A stretch of 64,000 nt of DNA from Gottschalkiaceae bacterium SANA (GTDB lineage: Bacteria; Bacillota; Clostridia; Tissierellales; GPF-1), in the NCBI GenBank assembly GCA_036323355.1, contig AP028876.1:1426001-1490000 (forward strand), given 5' to 3'. The notes beneath the pieces are model-generated. The model had not been told where the DNA came from and ran no database searches. It worked only from the letters and a program-made list of their open reading frames with translations. Position 1 is the first letter of the stretch. Every line of letters begins with the position of its first letter. The translations under genes and the position numbers were made by a program. This document shows positions 1 through 8,433 of this stretch, one piece after another.

Positions 1-30
1 AGATACCCAAGAACTAGAAGGGAGCACAAT

Positions 31-1287
31 ATGCAGAATAAAGAAAATGAAAACCAAGAGAACCATGTACCGGAACGAGTATTGATTGTCGCGGTGCAGA
101 AGAAAGGCGAACCAACCATTGAAGCAGAATTGCGAGAATTGGAGCGACTAGTCGAAGCGGCGGGTGGAGAAACGGTTGCCGTCGCCACCCAATCTCTGGA
201 AAAATTTCATCCTAGAACTTATGTGGGGAAAGGGAAACTTGAAGAGTTGGCAGCCCTTTGCCAGGCAGATGAAATTGATGCTGTGGTTTTTAATGATGAG
301 TTGAGTGGTTCACAATTAAAGAACCTAGAGGATCAGTTTCAAAGAAAGATTACCGATCGAACAGCTTTGATTTTAGAAATTTTCGCCAAGCGAGCAAGTT
401 CTTCTGAGGGTCGATTGCAGGTAGAGTTGGCACGGCTTCGATATCGATTGCCTCGACTGACCGGATTGCGATCAGATCTTTCGAGAGCTGGTGTTGGAAT
501 CAGTGGCAGAGGTCCTGGCGAGAAGCGATCGGAATTGGATAAGCGATATCTATTGAGGCGAATCGAAGAGATTGAGTCTAAGTTGAAGAAACTGGAGAAA
601 ACTCGTGAAGTGACTCGGAAACAGCGAGTGAAGTCAGAGATGCCGATCGTATTGATGGTGGGATACACCAATGCGGGAAAATCGACCTTGATGAATAATT
701 TGGTGGAGGATGAGGACAAGGCCGTGTTCACCAAGGATATGCTCTTTGCAACGCTAGATACCGCTCTGCGTCAATGCGCTCTACCTTCGGGCCGGAATTT
801 TTTGCTGGGTGATACTGTCGGATTTGTCAGCAAATTGCCTACAACCCTTATAGAGGCTTTTAAAGGCACCCTTGAGGAGGTTGTTGAGGCGGATTTGCTT
901 CTTCATGTCTTGGATGGGTCAAGTGATGACATCGAGATGCAATATAAGACGACCATGTCGGTATTGGAAACCCTTGAGGTTCGGGACAAGCCCATGATTG
1001 TGGTCTACAACAAGAAAGACTTAATCAAAGGGAGCAAGGTGGTCCATATGGGCGATACCGTTTCGATCTCTGCTAAATCGGGAGAGGGTGTCGATAAGCT
1101 TCTTGAAAAGTTGGAAGCTATGATCTATGAACCCCTGCAAGAAAAGGAATTGTTGCTTCCGATGAGTGCAGGTGCATTGATTAATCAATTGCATCAAGAA
1201 AAAAGAATTCTAGATACTCGCTATGAAGCAGAAGGAATTTATGTACGAGCCATGTGGAAAAAAGAAGAGCTAGAACGCTGGTCCTAG
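31..1287 (+). CDS. hflX: GTPase HflX
   Basis: A 418-residue HflX-family GTPase, known in other bacteria to bind ribosomes and split stalled or heat-damaged 70S particles. The N-terminal HflX domain covers about residues 15-200 and includes the glycine-rich linker GRGPGEK near residue 160, followed by a charged helical stretch. The G domain carries GYTNAGKST (about 211-219), DTVGF (about 261) and NKKD (about 327). An AAGGGAG ribosome binding site lies just ahead of the ATG. The length is normal for the family. Nothing upstream is visible because the window begins here. The next gene downstream has its own promoter, so hflX probably ends its transcript. The family call is secure; the ribosome-rescue role is from the family. 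Confidence 0.95.
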   Translation: MQNKENENQENHVPERVLIVAVQKKGEPTIEAELRELERLVEAAGGETVAVATQSLEKFHPRTYVGKGKLEELAALCQADEIDAVVFNDELSGSQLKNLEDQFQRKITDRTALILEIFAKRASSSEGRLQVELARLRYRLPRLTGLRSDLSRAGVGISGRGPGEKRSELDKRYLLRRIEEIESKLKKLEKTREVTRKQRVKSEMPIVLMVGYTNAGKSTLMNNLVEDEDKAVFTKDMLFATLDTALRQCALPSGRNFLLGDTVGFVSKLPTTLIEAFKGTLEEVVEADLLLHVLDGSSDDIEMQYKTTMSVLETLEVRDKPMIVVYNKKDLIKGSKVVHMGDTVSISAKSGEGVDKLLEKLEAMIYEPLQEKELLLPMSAGALINQLHQEKRILDTRYEAEGIYVRAMWKKEELERWS

Positions 1288-1326
1288 GCGGTTTACAGGG
1301 AATAAAAAAATGTTTCAAAATAATCC

Positions 1327-1355
1327 TTGACTAGTTATGCATATTTTTGTATAAT
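1327..1355 (+). promoter_or_regulatory. Vegetative promoter of T-box transporter operon
   Basis: TTGACT at 1327-1332 and TATAAT at 1350-1355 with a 17-base spacer. It is a near-consensus housekeeping promoter just upstream of the T-box leader, with expected initiation near 1362. Confidence 0.85.
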
Positions 1356-1361
1356 CATACC

Positions 1362-1610
1362 AAGACAAAGGCGAAGAACGAAAGAAAATTCTTGTGGGTA
1401 TCTGTAGCGAACCGGGATTGGTGAAAGCCGGTGATAGAAGCAGGATGACGAGCTTTCAGGAGCTGTCGATTCAACCCAGATGGGTCAAAATCGAACGACA
1501 CCGCACGTTAAGCGGCACGCAGTCAGCGTGATAAGTGAGCAGATTCTTTATGCTAATTAGGGTGGTACCGCGAAACCTTTCGTCCCTTTCAAGACGAGAG
1601 GTTTTTTTTG
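1362..1610 (+). promoter_or_regulatory. T-box leader (tRNA-sensing riboswitch), copy 1
   Basis: A T-box attenuator that reads the charging state of a tRNA. The Stem I apical region runs through GAACCGGG...GGTGAAAGCCGGT (about 1409-1432). A further hairpin pairs CGATT...AATCG around 1467-1493. Two short hairpins follow (CCGC/GCGG and CACGC/GCGTG). The invariant T-box AGGGTGGTACCGCG sits at 1559-1572. A perfect 11-bp terminator pairs 1574-1584 with 1593-1603 and ends in eight Ts. The specifier triplet should lie in the 3' side of Stem I near 1445-1452 (ATGACGAG). GAC (Asp), ACG (Thr) or CGA (Arg) are all possible by eye, so I do not assign an amino acid. The leader precedes a polar amino-acid ABC transporter. 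Confidence 0.93.
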
Positions 1611-1636
1611 TACCCAAAATTCGAGGAGGAAACAAA

Positions 1637-2419
1637 ATGAAAAAGGTAGCTTTATTTTTAGCAATTTTAATGGTGGCAATGGCATTCGCGGGATGTGGTG
1701 CAGAGGCAGAAACAAGCAAGGTGGCAGCAATTAAAGAAGCAGGCCAGTTGGTACTGGGAACTTCAGCAGATTACCCGCCATACGAATTCCACAAAATGGT
1801 TGAAGGCGAAGACAAAATCGTTGGATTTGATATCATGATCGCACAAAAAATCGCCGATGAAATGGGCGTTGAATTGGTAATCAAGGATATGGCATTTGAT
1901 GGATTGATCGCGGCGCTTCAAGGCGGTAAGGTTGATATGGTTATTGCTGGAATGTCCGCAAAACCAGAACGTGAAGAAGTGGTTGATTTCACCAATGAGT
2001 ATTATTTTGAAACGCAAACAATTTTAGTAAAAGCAGATAAGGTAGACACTTATAATTCTATTGAAGCCTTTGAAGGCGTTAAGATCGGTGCACAAACTGC
2101 AACTGTTCAAGAAGGTTTAGCACAAGATTTGTTGCCGAACAGTCCATTAACATCACTTCAAGATATCACAGCTTTGATCTTGGAATTGAAAACGGGGAAA
2201 ATCGAGGGATTGATCTTGGTTGCACCGGTTGCAAAAGCCTATATCACACAGAATCCTGAGCTTGCTATGAGTATCGATTTAGATCAAGCGAAAGGCGTTT
2301 CCATTGCAGTTGAAGAAGGCAGCGACTTAGTAGACCCAGTGAATGAAATTCTTGCGGATATTATGGGAGACGGAACCTTGGATCAATACGTTATGGATGC
2401 AACATTGATGGTTGACTAG
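1637..2419 (+). CDS. Amino-acid ABC transporter substrate-binding lipoprotein
   Basis: A 260-residue solute-binding protein of the SBP_bac_3 (polar amino acid) family, expected to be lipid-anchored outside the membrane. It starts with a lipoprotein signal ending FAGC (Cys20). The mature part opens with the family-typical LGTSADYPPYEF stretch and continues with GFDIMIAQKIA and DGLIAALQGGKVDMVIAGM. The ATG at 1637 has GAGGAGG at 1623-1629. Longer in-frame starts lie inside the T-box terminator and are rejected. It forms an operon with the permease (16-base gap) and ATPase. The substrate is not certain; arginine/lysine-, glutamine- or acidic-type are possible, and the T-box specifier would help decide. 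A close paralogue lies at 4214. Confidence 0.92.
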   Translation: MKKVALFLAILMVAMAFAGCGAEAETSKVAAIKEAGQLVLGTSADYPPYEFHKMVEGEDKIVGFDIMIAQKIADEMGVELVIKDMAFDGLIAALQGGKVDMVIAGMSAKPEREEVVDFTNEYYFETQTILVKADKVDTYNSIEAFEGVKIGAQTATVQEGLAQDLLPNSPLTSLQDITALILELKTGKIEGLILVAPVAKAYITQNPELAMSIDLDQAKGVSIAVEEGSDLVDPVNEILADIMGDGTLDQYVMDATLMVD

Positions 2420-2435
2420 GAAGGATTGAGATCGT

Positions 2436-3080
2436 ATGGTCTATTGGAAATTACTGACAGAATATCAGCATTATTATTTGCAAGGCATTGGATATACCCT
2501 ATTTCTATCGTTTTTTTCGGTAATTTTGGGTTTGACGCTTGGAGTGATTATGGCTCTGGGAAAGATGTCTAAAAGCAAAATCTTAAACACCTTGGCCAAA
2601 GGTTATATCGAAATTATTCGAGGAACACCGCTTTTGGTTCAAGTTTTTATCATCTATTACAATGGTGTCATAGAGATGGGTCCTATTGTTGCTGGAATTA
2701 TCGCCTTATCCCTCAATAGTTCTGCCTATACTGCAGAAATTGTTCGAGCGGGGATCCAGGCGGTCGACAAGGGCCAGATGGAGGCATCACGGTCTTTGGG
2801 CATGACATCCGGTATGGCAATGAAAGAAGTAATCTTGCCGCAGGCGATCAAGAATATCTTGCCAGCTTTGGGCAATGAGTTCATTGTTGTAATCAAGGAA
2901 TCTGCAGTTATTTCTATTATCGGTGTTGGTGAATTGATGCGACAAACCAATATTGTGCGGGGAATTACCTTCCGACAGATTGAACCATTGATCTTGGTTG
3001 CAGCAATCTATTTTGTTTTGACCTTTAGTCTTGCCAAGCTATTGGGGAGATTTGAAAGGAGGTTGAAGGAAAGTGATTAA
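2436..3080 (+). CDS. Amino-acid ABC transporter permease (HisM/GlnP family)
   Basis: A 214-residue integral membrane permease of the polar amino acid family. Hydrophobic helices are visible at about 15-40, 55-75, 78-95, 145-170 and 185-205. The EAA loop that docks on the ATPase reads [20 protein letters not shown] at about residues 112-131. It sits 16 bases after the binding-protein gene and overlaps the ATPase start by 8 bases, a typical translationally coupled operon. It probably serves both binding proteins in this locus, since the second one has no permease of its own. Confident on family; substrate unknown. Confidence 0.93.
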   Translation: MVYWKLLTEYQHYYLQGIGYTLFLSFFSVILGLTLGVIMALGKMSKSKILNTLAKGYIEIIRGTPLLVQVFIIYYNGVIEMGPIVAGIIALSLNSSAYTAEIVRAGIQAVDKGQMEASRSLGMTSGMAMKEVILPQAIKNILPALGNEFIVVIKESAVISIIGVGELMRQTNIVRGITFRQIEPLILVAAIYFVLTFSLAKLLGRFERRLKESD

Positions 3081-3795
3081 AACGGTGAATGTAACAAAAA
3101 ACTTTGGTGACTTGGAAGTGTTGAAAGGAATTACAGAAACGGTTTCTCTTAGTGAAGTTGTAGCAGTCATTGGACCATCGGGTTCCGGGAAGAGTACTTT
3201 TTTACGATGTTTAAATCAATTGGAAGAGCCGACATCTGGTCAAGTCTATCTTGAGGATGTGCAGCTGAATGATCCTACGACTGATATTAATTTTCAACGA
3301 ACGAAAATGGGCATGGTATTTCAGCATTTCAATTTATTTCCTCATAAGACGATTTTAGAGAATATTACGCTGTCGCCGATCAAGGTGAAGAAGGAAGATC
3401 CGAAGGTGGCGAATGCTCGTGCTTTAAAATTACTGGAACGCATTGGTCTTTCTGATAAAGCCAATGCATATCCCAAGCAATTGTCAGGCGGACAGAAGCA
3501 AAGGGTGGCCATTGTGCGTGCCTTGGCTATGCAACCGGAGGTTATGCTTTTTGATGAACCCACCTCTGCATTAGACCCGGAAATGGTTGGCGAGGTTTTG
3601 GATTTGATGAAGAGCCTGGCCAAAGAAGGTATGACCATGGTTGTTGTCACCCATGAGATGGGATTTGCTCGTGAAGTAGCAGACCGTGTTCTTTTCATGG
3701 ATGAAGGTCTTGTGGTGGAAGAAGGAGATCCGAATGCGATCTTCGATGCTCCACAAGAAAAAAGAACCCAAGAATTTTTGGCGAAAGTGCTATAA
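3073..3795 (+). CDS. Amino-acid ABC transporter ATPase (GlnQ family)
   Basis: A 240-residue ATP-binding subunit that powers the amino-acid importer. Walker A is GPSGSGKST (about 35-43), the Q-loop is [10 protein letters not shown], the signature is LSGGQKQR, Walker B is [14 protein letters not shown], and the switch histidine is in VVVTHEMGF. It starts with GTG at 3073, preceded by AAGGAGG and overlapping the permease stop. A rho-independent terminator follows directly, which closes the three-gene operon before the second T-box unit begins. Confidence 0.95.
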   Translation: MIKTVNVTKNFGDLEVLKGITETVSLSEVVAVIGPSGSGKSTFLRCLNQLEEPTSGQVYLEDVQLNDPTTDINFQRTKMGMVFQHFNLFPHKTILENITLSPIKVKKEDPKVANARALKLLERIGLSDKANAYPKQLSGGQKQRVAIVRALAMQPEVMLFDEPTSALDPEMVGEVLDLMKSLAKEGMTMVVVTHEMGFAREVADRVLFMDEGLVVEEGDPNAIFDAPQEKRTQEFLAKVL

Positions 3796-3798
3796 ATC

Positions 3799-3826
3799 GA
3801 GAGACGCGGAAGCGTCTCTTTTTTTT
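3799..3826 (+). terminator. Rho-independent terminator after ATPase gene
   Basis: GAGACGC (3801-3807) pairs with GCGTCTC (3812-3818) across a four-base loop, followed by a run of Ts to 3826. Confidence 0.9.
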
Positions 3827-3887
3827 ACGGGTGATGAGCCTAGTGTCAAGAAAAAGGGAAAGAAGCGAAATTAAATTTAAATAAACG

Positions 3888-3916
3888 TTGACTAAATATA
3901 CGAAACTATGTATAAT
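3888..3916 (+). promoter_or_regulatory. Promoter of second T-box unit
   Basis: TTGACT at 3888-3893, a 17-base spacer and TATAAT at 3911-3916. It matches the first T-box promoter in hexamers and spacing, so the duplicated unit carries its own promoter. Confidence 0.85.
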
Positions 3917-3922
3917 TATACT

Positions 3923-4187
3923 ATCATTAAAACCAAAAGCAAATTCAAAGGCAAAGATCGAAAGAAAATTCTTGTGGGTGTCCATAGCGAACCGGGTAGA
4001 GTGTAAGCCGGTGGCAGAAACAAGATGACGAGCTTTCGGGAGCTGTCGATTCAACCCAGCTGGGTCAAAATCGGACGAAACCGCACGTTAAGCGGCACGC
4101 AATCAGCGTGATGAGTGAGCAAATATTTATGCTAATTAGGGTGGTACCGCGAAATCTTTCGTCCCTTTCAGACGAGAGATTTTTTTG
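3923..4187 (+). promoter_or_regulatory. T-box leader, copy 2
   Basis: A second T-box leader, clearly homologous to the one at 1362-1610. The apical Stem I region (GAACCGGG...GTAAGCCGGT, about 3989-4012), the candidate specifier region (ATGACGAG at 4025-4032), the CGATT/AATCG hairpin and the T-box AGGGTGGTACCGCG (4138-4151) are all kept. The terminator pairs 4153-4163 with 4171-4181 and ends in a T run. Differences from copy 1 fall largely in loops or as paired changes; for example the terminator stem has AATC/GATT where copy 1 has AACC/GGTT. Both copies therefore look functional and appear to share a specifier. Confidence 0.93.
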
Positions 4188-4213
4188 TACCCAGAATTCG
4201 AGGAGGAAACAAA

Positions 4214-4999
4214 ATGAAAAAGGTAGCTGTATTTTTAGCAATTTTAATGGTGGCAATGGCATTCGCAGGATGTGGGGTAGAGGCAGAAACAAGCAAGGTG
4301 GATCAAATCAAGGAAGCAGGTCAATTGGTATTGGGTACATCGGCAGATTATCCACCCTATGAATTTCATAAGATGATTAATGGAGAAGATCAAATTGTGG
4401 GATTTGATATTATGATTGCACAAAAAATTGCTGAAGAATTGGGAGTTGAATTAGTTATTAAAGATATGGCCTTTGACGGACTGATTGCAGCCTTGCAGGG
4501 TGGCAAAGTGGATATTATTGTTGCAGGCATGTCCGATACACCGGAGCGTGCGGAAGTAGTAGATTTCAGTCAACAGTACTATTATGAGAAACAAACATTG
4601 CTGATTAAAAAAGAAATGATGGAAACCTACACCGATATTGCATCATTGGATGACGCCAAAATCGGTGTTCAAACCTCTTCGATTCAAGAAGGGCTAGCTC
4701 AAGAGACATTGACAAATAGTATGCTAACCTCATTGCCGGATATTGGGGCTTTGGTATTGGAGTTGAAGACTGGTAAGGTTGAGGGTGTGGTGTTGGTAAA
4801 ACCTGTCGCAAATGGTTATATTGCGCAGAATCCTGAATTATCGCTTTCCACAATCGATTTTGGTCAGAGTGATGGCGCATCGGCAGCTGTACAAAAAGGA
4901 AGCGATTTAGTTGTACCTGTGAATAAGGTATTGGGTGAAATTATTGAAAGTGGAGAATTAGAGCAATTTGTATTCGAAGCAACCATGATGCTTGAGTAA
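4214..4999 (+). CDS. Amino-acid ABC transporter substrate-binding lipoprotein, paralogue
   Basis: A 261-residue paralogue of the binding protein at 1637, with a nearly identical signal peptide and lipobox (FAGC) and the same LGTSADYPPYEFHK opening. Divergence is greater in the C-terminal lobe, for example ISQ/FSQQYYYEKQ against FTNEYYFETQ and a different tail. It starts at the ATG at 4214 after GAGGAGG. There is no permease or ATPase after it; a terminator follows. The likely reading is a recent tandem duplication giving a second receptor for the same importer, with own T-box control. Divergence of the ligand-binding lobes suggests altered specificity or affinity, which is inference. Confidence 0.92.
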   Translation: MKKVAVFLAILMVAMAFAGCGVEAETSKVDQIKEAGQLVLGTSADYPPYEFHKMINGEDQIVGFDIMIAQKIAEELGVELVIKDMAFDGLIAALQGGKVDIIVAGMSDTPERAEVVDFSQQYYYEKQTLLIKKEMMETYTDIASLDDAKIGVQTSSIQEGLAQETLTNSMLTSLPDIGALVLELKTGKVEGVVLVKPVANGYIAQNPELSLSTIDFGQSDGASAAVQKGSDLVVPVNKVLGEIIESGELEQFVFEATMMLE

Positions 5000-5032
5000 C
5001 GAGATCTGGGTGTAATAAATTTGTTTAACGAG

Positions 5033-5057
5033 GAGACGTGAAAGCGTCTCTTTTTTT
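5033..5057 (+). terminator. Rho-independent terminator after second binding protein
   Basis: GAGACG (5033-5038) pairs with CGTCTC (5045-5050), then seven Ts. The stem sequence is nearly the same as the terminator at 3799, so it may be part of the duplicated unit. Confidence 0.85.
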
Positions 5058-5103
5058 GTTAAAAGAACGGTTGGGGGGTATAGTTTTAAAAGGAGGAAAT
5101 GTG

Positions 5104-5661
5104 ATGAGAGAAACGAATCGTTCAATTATGCCAGAATTTTTAACGCGTTATTCCACCCGTGCTTTTACTAACCGTCAGCCGACAAGAGAAAGCGTGTTGG
5201 GAATATTAGAAGCTGCCCGTTTTGCTCCCTCAAGCGGAAATGAACAACCTTGGAGGTTTGTGATCGGTTGGAAGAAAACGGAGATACATCATCAAATTTT
5301 TTCAACACTAACAGAGAAGAACCAAACTTGGAACGAGGGAACCTCTACTTTTTTGGTGTTGATTGCCAAGCAGAGCTTTACTAGAATTGATAAAGAAAAT
5401 CATTGGGCTAACTTTGATCTGGGTTCAGCTTGGGGGTTTATGCAGATCCAAGCGGAACATGATGGAATCGCTACTCACGCGATGGCTGGTTTTGATGGAG
5501 AGGCCTTGTCGCGGATTCTTGGTCTATCGGATGAGTTTAAACCCGTTGTGGTTGTGGCCTTGGGATATTACGGTGATCCTGCCAACCTGTCGGAAAAGGA
5601 TCAGCTTCGTCATGGTCCAAGAGAACGTCGGTCTGTGGAAGCGTCTATTTTGGCAGAATAA
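5104..5661 (+). CDS. Nitroreductase family protein
   Basis: A 185-residue FMN-dependent nitroreductase-family oxidoreductase. It has the typical N-terminal FMN-phosphate patch YSTRAFTNRQP (about 13-23), then ILEAARFAPSSGNEQPWRFV (about 31-50), and the central DLGSAWGFMQIQAEHDGIATHAMAGFD region. The C-terminal half contains VVVVALGYYGD. An AAAGGAGG ribosome binding site at 5088-5096 fits the ATG at 5104 best; GTG at 5101 is too close. It stands alone between two terminator/promoter regions. The natural substrate cannot be told from sequence. Confidence 0.9.
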   Translation: MRETNRSIMPEFLTRYSTRAFTNRQPTRESVLGILEAARFAPSSGNEQPWRFVIGWKKTEIHHQIFSTLTEKNQTWNEGTSTFLVLIAKQSFTRIDKENHWANFDLGSAWGFMQIQAEHDGIATHAMAGFDGEALSRILGLSDEFKPVVVVALGYYGDPANLSEKDQLRHGPRERRSVEASILAE

Positions 5662-5722
5662 GACTGTACGAGAATGCTTCCCTCTGCTACAATAAGAGAG
5701 AAGATTTTTTAGGAGGATGAAT

Positions 5723-6241
5723 ATGAATACACCAGTTGTACAAATTAAAATGCAAAACGGCGGATTGATCGAAGTTGAACTGAGCCCTCGCGTTGCACCT
5801 AATACAGTGAATAACTTCCTGTCTCTTGTAAAAAAGGGATTCTATGATGGATTGATTTTTCATCGTGTAATTTCTGGATTTATGATTCAGGGTGGTTGCC
5901 CGGACGGAACAGGAATGGGTGGTCCTGGATATGGAATCAAAGGCGAGTTTTCGTCTAATGGTGTTACGAATCAAATGAAGCATGATCGTGGCGTACTTTC
6001 CATGGCACGCTCAATGCAACCTGATTCAGCTGGATCTCAGTTTTTTATTATGCATCAGAATTCTCCGCATCTGGATGGAAGCTATGCAGCCTTCGGTCGT
6101 GTGACCAAGGGAATTGAAGTCGTAGATGAAATTGCAGCTACAAAAAAAGGCATGCAAGATCGTCCGAAAACACCTCAAGTCATTGAATCTATGACGGTTG
6201 TAACTGATTTTGATGAGTATCAAGAACCGGAAACCCTATAA
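5723..6241 (+). CDS. ppiB: Peptidyl-prolyl cis-trans isomerase, cyclophilin type
   Basis: A 172-residue cytoplasmic cyclophilin that isomerises proline peptide bonds. Key cyclophilin stretches are visible: FHRVISGFMIQGGCPDG (about 48-64, with the catalytic Arg), GSQFFIMHQNSPHLDGSYAAFGRV (about 108-131) and the C-terminal DEI. No signal peptide is present. The ATG at 5723 is preferred because AGGAGG at 5711-5716 abuts the earlier in-frame ATG at 5717. A TACAAT -10-like box at 5688-5693 suggests its own promoter. Confidence 0.93.
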   Translation: MNTPVVQIKMQNGGLIEVELSPRVAPNTVNNFLSLVKKGFYDGLIFHRVISGFMIQGGCPDGTGMGGPGYGIKGEFSSNGVTNQMKHDRGVLSMARSMQPDSAGSQFFIMHQNSPHLDGSYAAFGRVTKGIEVVDEIAATKKGMQDRPKTPQVIESMTVVTDFDEYQEPETL

Positions 6242-6279
6242 ACCTAATGTTACAAAATCATGACAAATGAAAAAAAGTC

Positions 6280-6308
6280 TTGATAAAACCGAATTTGTCC
6301 TGTAGGAT
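6280..6308 (+). promoter_or_regulatory. Promoter of a small gene
   Basis: TTGATA at 6280-6285, a 17-base spacer and TAGGAT at 6303-6308. It lies about 60 bases ahead of a 40-codon reading frame that has a strong ribosome binding site. Confidence 0.6.
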
Positions 6309-6368
6309 GATGTCAGGTTACAGAAACGAAACAATTGATTAACAAATTTTCGAAAGGAGGACAAAGCT

Positions 6369-6491
6369 ATGATGACAACAACCAAGCAACATACAATTAG
6401 CAGTAACTTAAAAATGGATTGGAATGAACCACAGGATACCTGTGTTCAAAAGTCAAATAATAGGATTGTCCTTCAGGAGAGCGTACGATAA
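6369..6491 (+). CDS. Small protein of unknown function, 40 residues
   Basis: A 40-codon reading frame starting MMTTTKQHT and ending VLQESVR, with tryptophan and one cysteine in the middle (MDWNEPQDTC). I do not recognise it. It has a very strong GAAAGGAGG ribosome binding site (6352-6360), a plausible promoter at 6280-6308 and a terminator at 6511-6540, so it has the parts of a free-standing gene. No signal peptide or membrane helix is seen. It lies directly upstream of the heterodimeric ABC exporter, separated by two terminators. It could also be a leader peptide for the exporter. Confidence 0.55.
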   Translation: MMTTTKQHTISSNLKMDWNEPQDTCVQKSNNRIVLQESVR

Positions 6492-6510
6492 AATAGTTCG
6501 TAAGCTGAAA

Positions 6511-6540
6511 CCATAGGGCGATCTGCTCTATGGTTTTTTT
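6511..6540 (+). terminator. Terminator after small gene
   Basis: CCATAG (6511-6516) pairs with CTATGG (about 6528-6533) around a loop, followed by seven Ts. Confidence 0.85.
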
Positions 6541-6583
6541 GCGGCCTACGATTGGTAATTATTGGTAAATTTTACCGAAATGC

Positions 6584-6611
6584 CCCGCAGGGAAACCTGC
6601 GGGATTTTTTT
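6584..6611 (+). terminator. Second terminator ahead of ABC exporter
   Basis: CCCGCAGG (6584-6591) pairs with CCTGCGGG (6596-6603) with a GAAA loop, followed by seven Ts. It stands only 30 bases upstream of the exporter start and 44 bases after the preceding terminator. This makes it a candidate attenuator in the exporter leader rather than a plain end of transcript. Confidence 0.85.
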
Positions 6612-6633
6612 ATGCAAAAAAGGGGGGAACACC

Positions 6634-8433
6634 ATGGAATTTTATAAACAATTACGTCAACACATTCGCGGTTCGGAACGTACCTTCCTGATCGCTATTG
6701 GATCGGTTTTGATTGCCAGTTATCTTGCAACGTTGAGTCCATTAATTATTCAATTTGCCATTGATCAATTATTAACAGGAAAGCCTCTAGTACAAGATCA
6801 TTGGCTGAGTCAACTACTGATGCAAGGAATGGCGGGACGAACCGCAAACCAGGGACTGCTTTTGATGGGTCTTGCATTGACAATTGTGATGGCAGGTCGT
6901 GGAATCTTTGATTTCTTTAAGGGGCGCAACGTGGCTTTGGCATCTGAAACTACGGTGGAACGCATTCGCGACAAACTGTATACCCATCTTCAGCACTTGT
7001 TTTTTGAAGATTTGGGGGATGCAAAGAGTGGCGAATGGATTCAACGATGTTCGTCAGACGTGGAAACCGTTAGAAAATTTTTGGCTAACCAATTGACTGA
7101 AATCATTCGTGCAGTCGCTTTATTTGGATTTACCTTATGGATGATGCTGCAAATTGATTGGCGCATGACGATTTTATCTACCTTCTTGATTCCGCCAATA
7201 TTCGGATTTGCCTTTTTCTTTTTCAGGAAGGTTCAAAAGCTCTTTCTGGATATGGATGAGACGGAAGGCGAACTTTCGGCATTGCTTCAGGAAAATCTGA
7301 CGGGGGTTCGGGTGGTTCGTGCTTTTGGCAGAGAAGGAACAGAAGCAGCTAAGTTTGATAAGAAAAGTCAGGAGTATCGAGACAAGACCATGTCCTTGGT
7401 CAAGGCAATTGCGATCTATTGGGGCAGCTCGGATTTTTTGGCCATGATGCAGCGCACCTTGGTGATTTTAGTCGGTACAGTTTGGGCCGTGCAAGGTCGG
7501 GTGAGTTTGGGAACTGTAGTTGCTTTTTTCACCTATATCAATATGATTCTCTGGCCGATTCGTCAAATGGGTCGAATTTTGACAGACCTTAGCAAATGCA
7601 AGGTTTCTCTGGGTCGAATCGAAGAGCTGCTAGCGTTACCAACTGAAGACTTTGATGAAAGCAAGTCGATGGAAACCATCTCGGGTCGTGTAGAACTGAG
7701 AAATCTCACCTTTGCTTATCCAGGTGAAAAACCGATTTTGAAAGACTTGAACCTGATTATTGAGAAGGGCGAAACCATTGGAATTGTAGGTCCTACCGGG
7801 TCTGGTAAAAGTACCCTTGCACACTTGATTGCGGGTTTGATTCCAGTCAATAAGGATCAGATTTTGATCGATGACAAAGATATTGGCAGCTTTCCAGCCA
7901 AGGCCCTCAGAAGGCAAATTGGGATTGTAATGCAGGAACCATTTCTTTTCGCTAGAAATATTCGAAAAAATATTGCAATCAAGGATGAGACTGTTAGTGA
8001 TCATGATGTAATCGGAGCGACTGAGACAGCCTCCTTGCATCAGACGATTCTGGGCTTTGACGCAGGCTATGAGACAGAAATTGGAGAGCGCGGCGTGTCT
8101 TTATCAGGCGGACAGAAACAGAGGATGGCAATTGCCCGCACGATTATCGACGAGGTGCCCATTGTGGTCTTTGATGATTCATTAAGTGCTGTGGATGCAG
8201 GAACGGATATTGAAATTCGGAATCGATTGAAGGCGAGAAAGCATCAGGCGACTACCTTGATTATTGCCCATCGCTTGAACAGTGTTATGCACGCAGATCG
8301 CATCCTGGTCTTGCGGGATGGCAGAATCGAAGCCATTGGAAGCCATGAAGAACTGTTGAAAGACAAGGGATATTATCGACGTCTTTGGGAAATACAACGT
8401 GGAGATTGGAAGGAGGAGAATCGCTGTGGATAA
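6634..8433 (+). CDS. Heterodimeric ABC exporter, subunit with degenerate ATP site
   Basis: A 599-residue half-transporter with an N-terminal six-helix exporter domain (about 20-320) and a C-terminal ATPase domain. Walker A is GPTGSGKST (about 386-394), the signature is LSGGQKQR, and Walker B reads IVVFDDSLSAVD. The catalytic glutamate after Walker B is therefore aspartate, as in the degenerate half of heterodimeric exporters such as BmrCD and TM287/288. The ATG at 6634 follows AAGGGGGG. It overlaps the partner gene by 8 bases. The likely role is multidrug or lipid/peptide export; the substrate is unknown. Confidence 0.92.
   Translation: MEFYKQLRQHIRGSERTFLIAIGSVLIASYLATLSPLIIQFAIDQLLTGKPLVQDHWLSQLLMQGMAGRTANQGLLLMGLALTIVMAGRGIFDFFKGRNVALASETTVERIRDKLYTHLQHLFFEDLGDAKSGEWIQRCSSDVETVRKFLANQLTEIIRAVALFGFTLWMMLQIDWRMTILSTFLIPPIFGFAFFFFRKVQKLFLDMDETEGELSALLQENLTGVRVVRAFGREGTEAAKFDKKSQEYRDKTMSLVKAIAIYWGSSDFLAMMQRTLVILVGTVWAVQGRVSLGTVVAFFTYINMILWPIRQMGRILTDLSKCKVSLGRIEELLALPTEDFDESKSMETISGRVELRNLTFAYPGEKPILKDLNLIIEKGETIGIVGPTGSGKSTLAHLIAGLIPVNKDQILIDDKDIGSFPAKALRRQIGIVMQEPFLFARNIRKNIAIKDETVSDHDVIGATETASLHQTILGFDAGYETEIGERGVSLSGGQKQRMAIARTIIDEVPIVVFDDSLSAVDAGTDIEIRNRLKARKHQATTLIIAHRLNSVMHADRILVLRDGRIEAIGSHEELLKDKGYYRRLWEIQRGDWKEENRCG

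Noticed and set aside
1535-1636. In-frame N-terminal extension of the first binding protein through the T-box
   Set aside because: It would translate the T-box and terminator; the ATG at 1637 has a perfect ribosome site and a lipoprotein signal.
4108-4362. Reading frame starting in the second T-box
   Set aside because: It runs in another phase over the terminator and the binding-protein start; no ribosome site.
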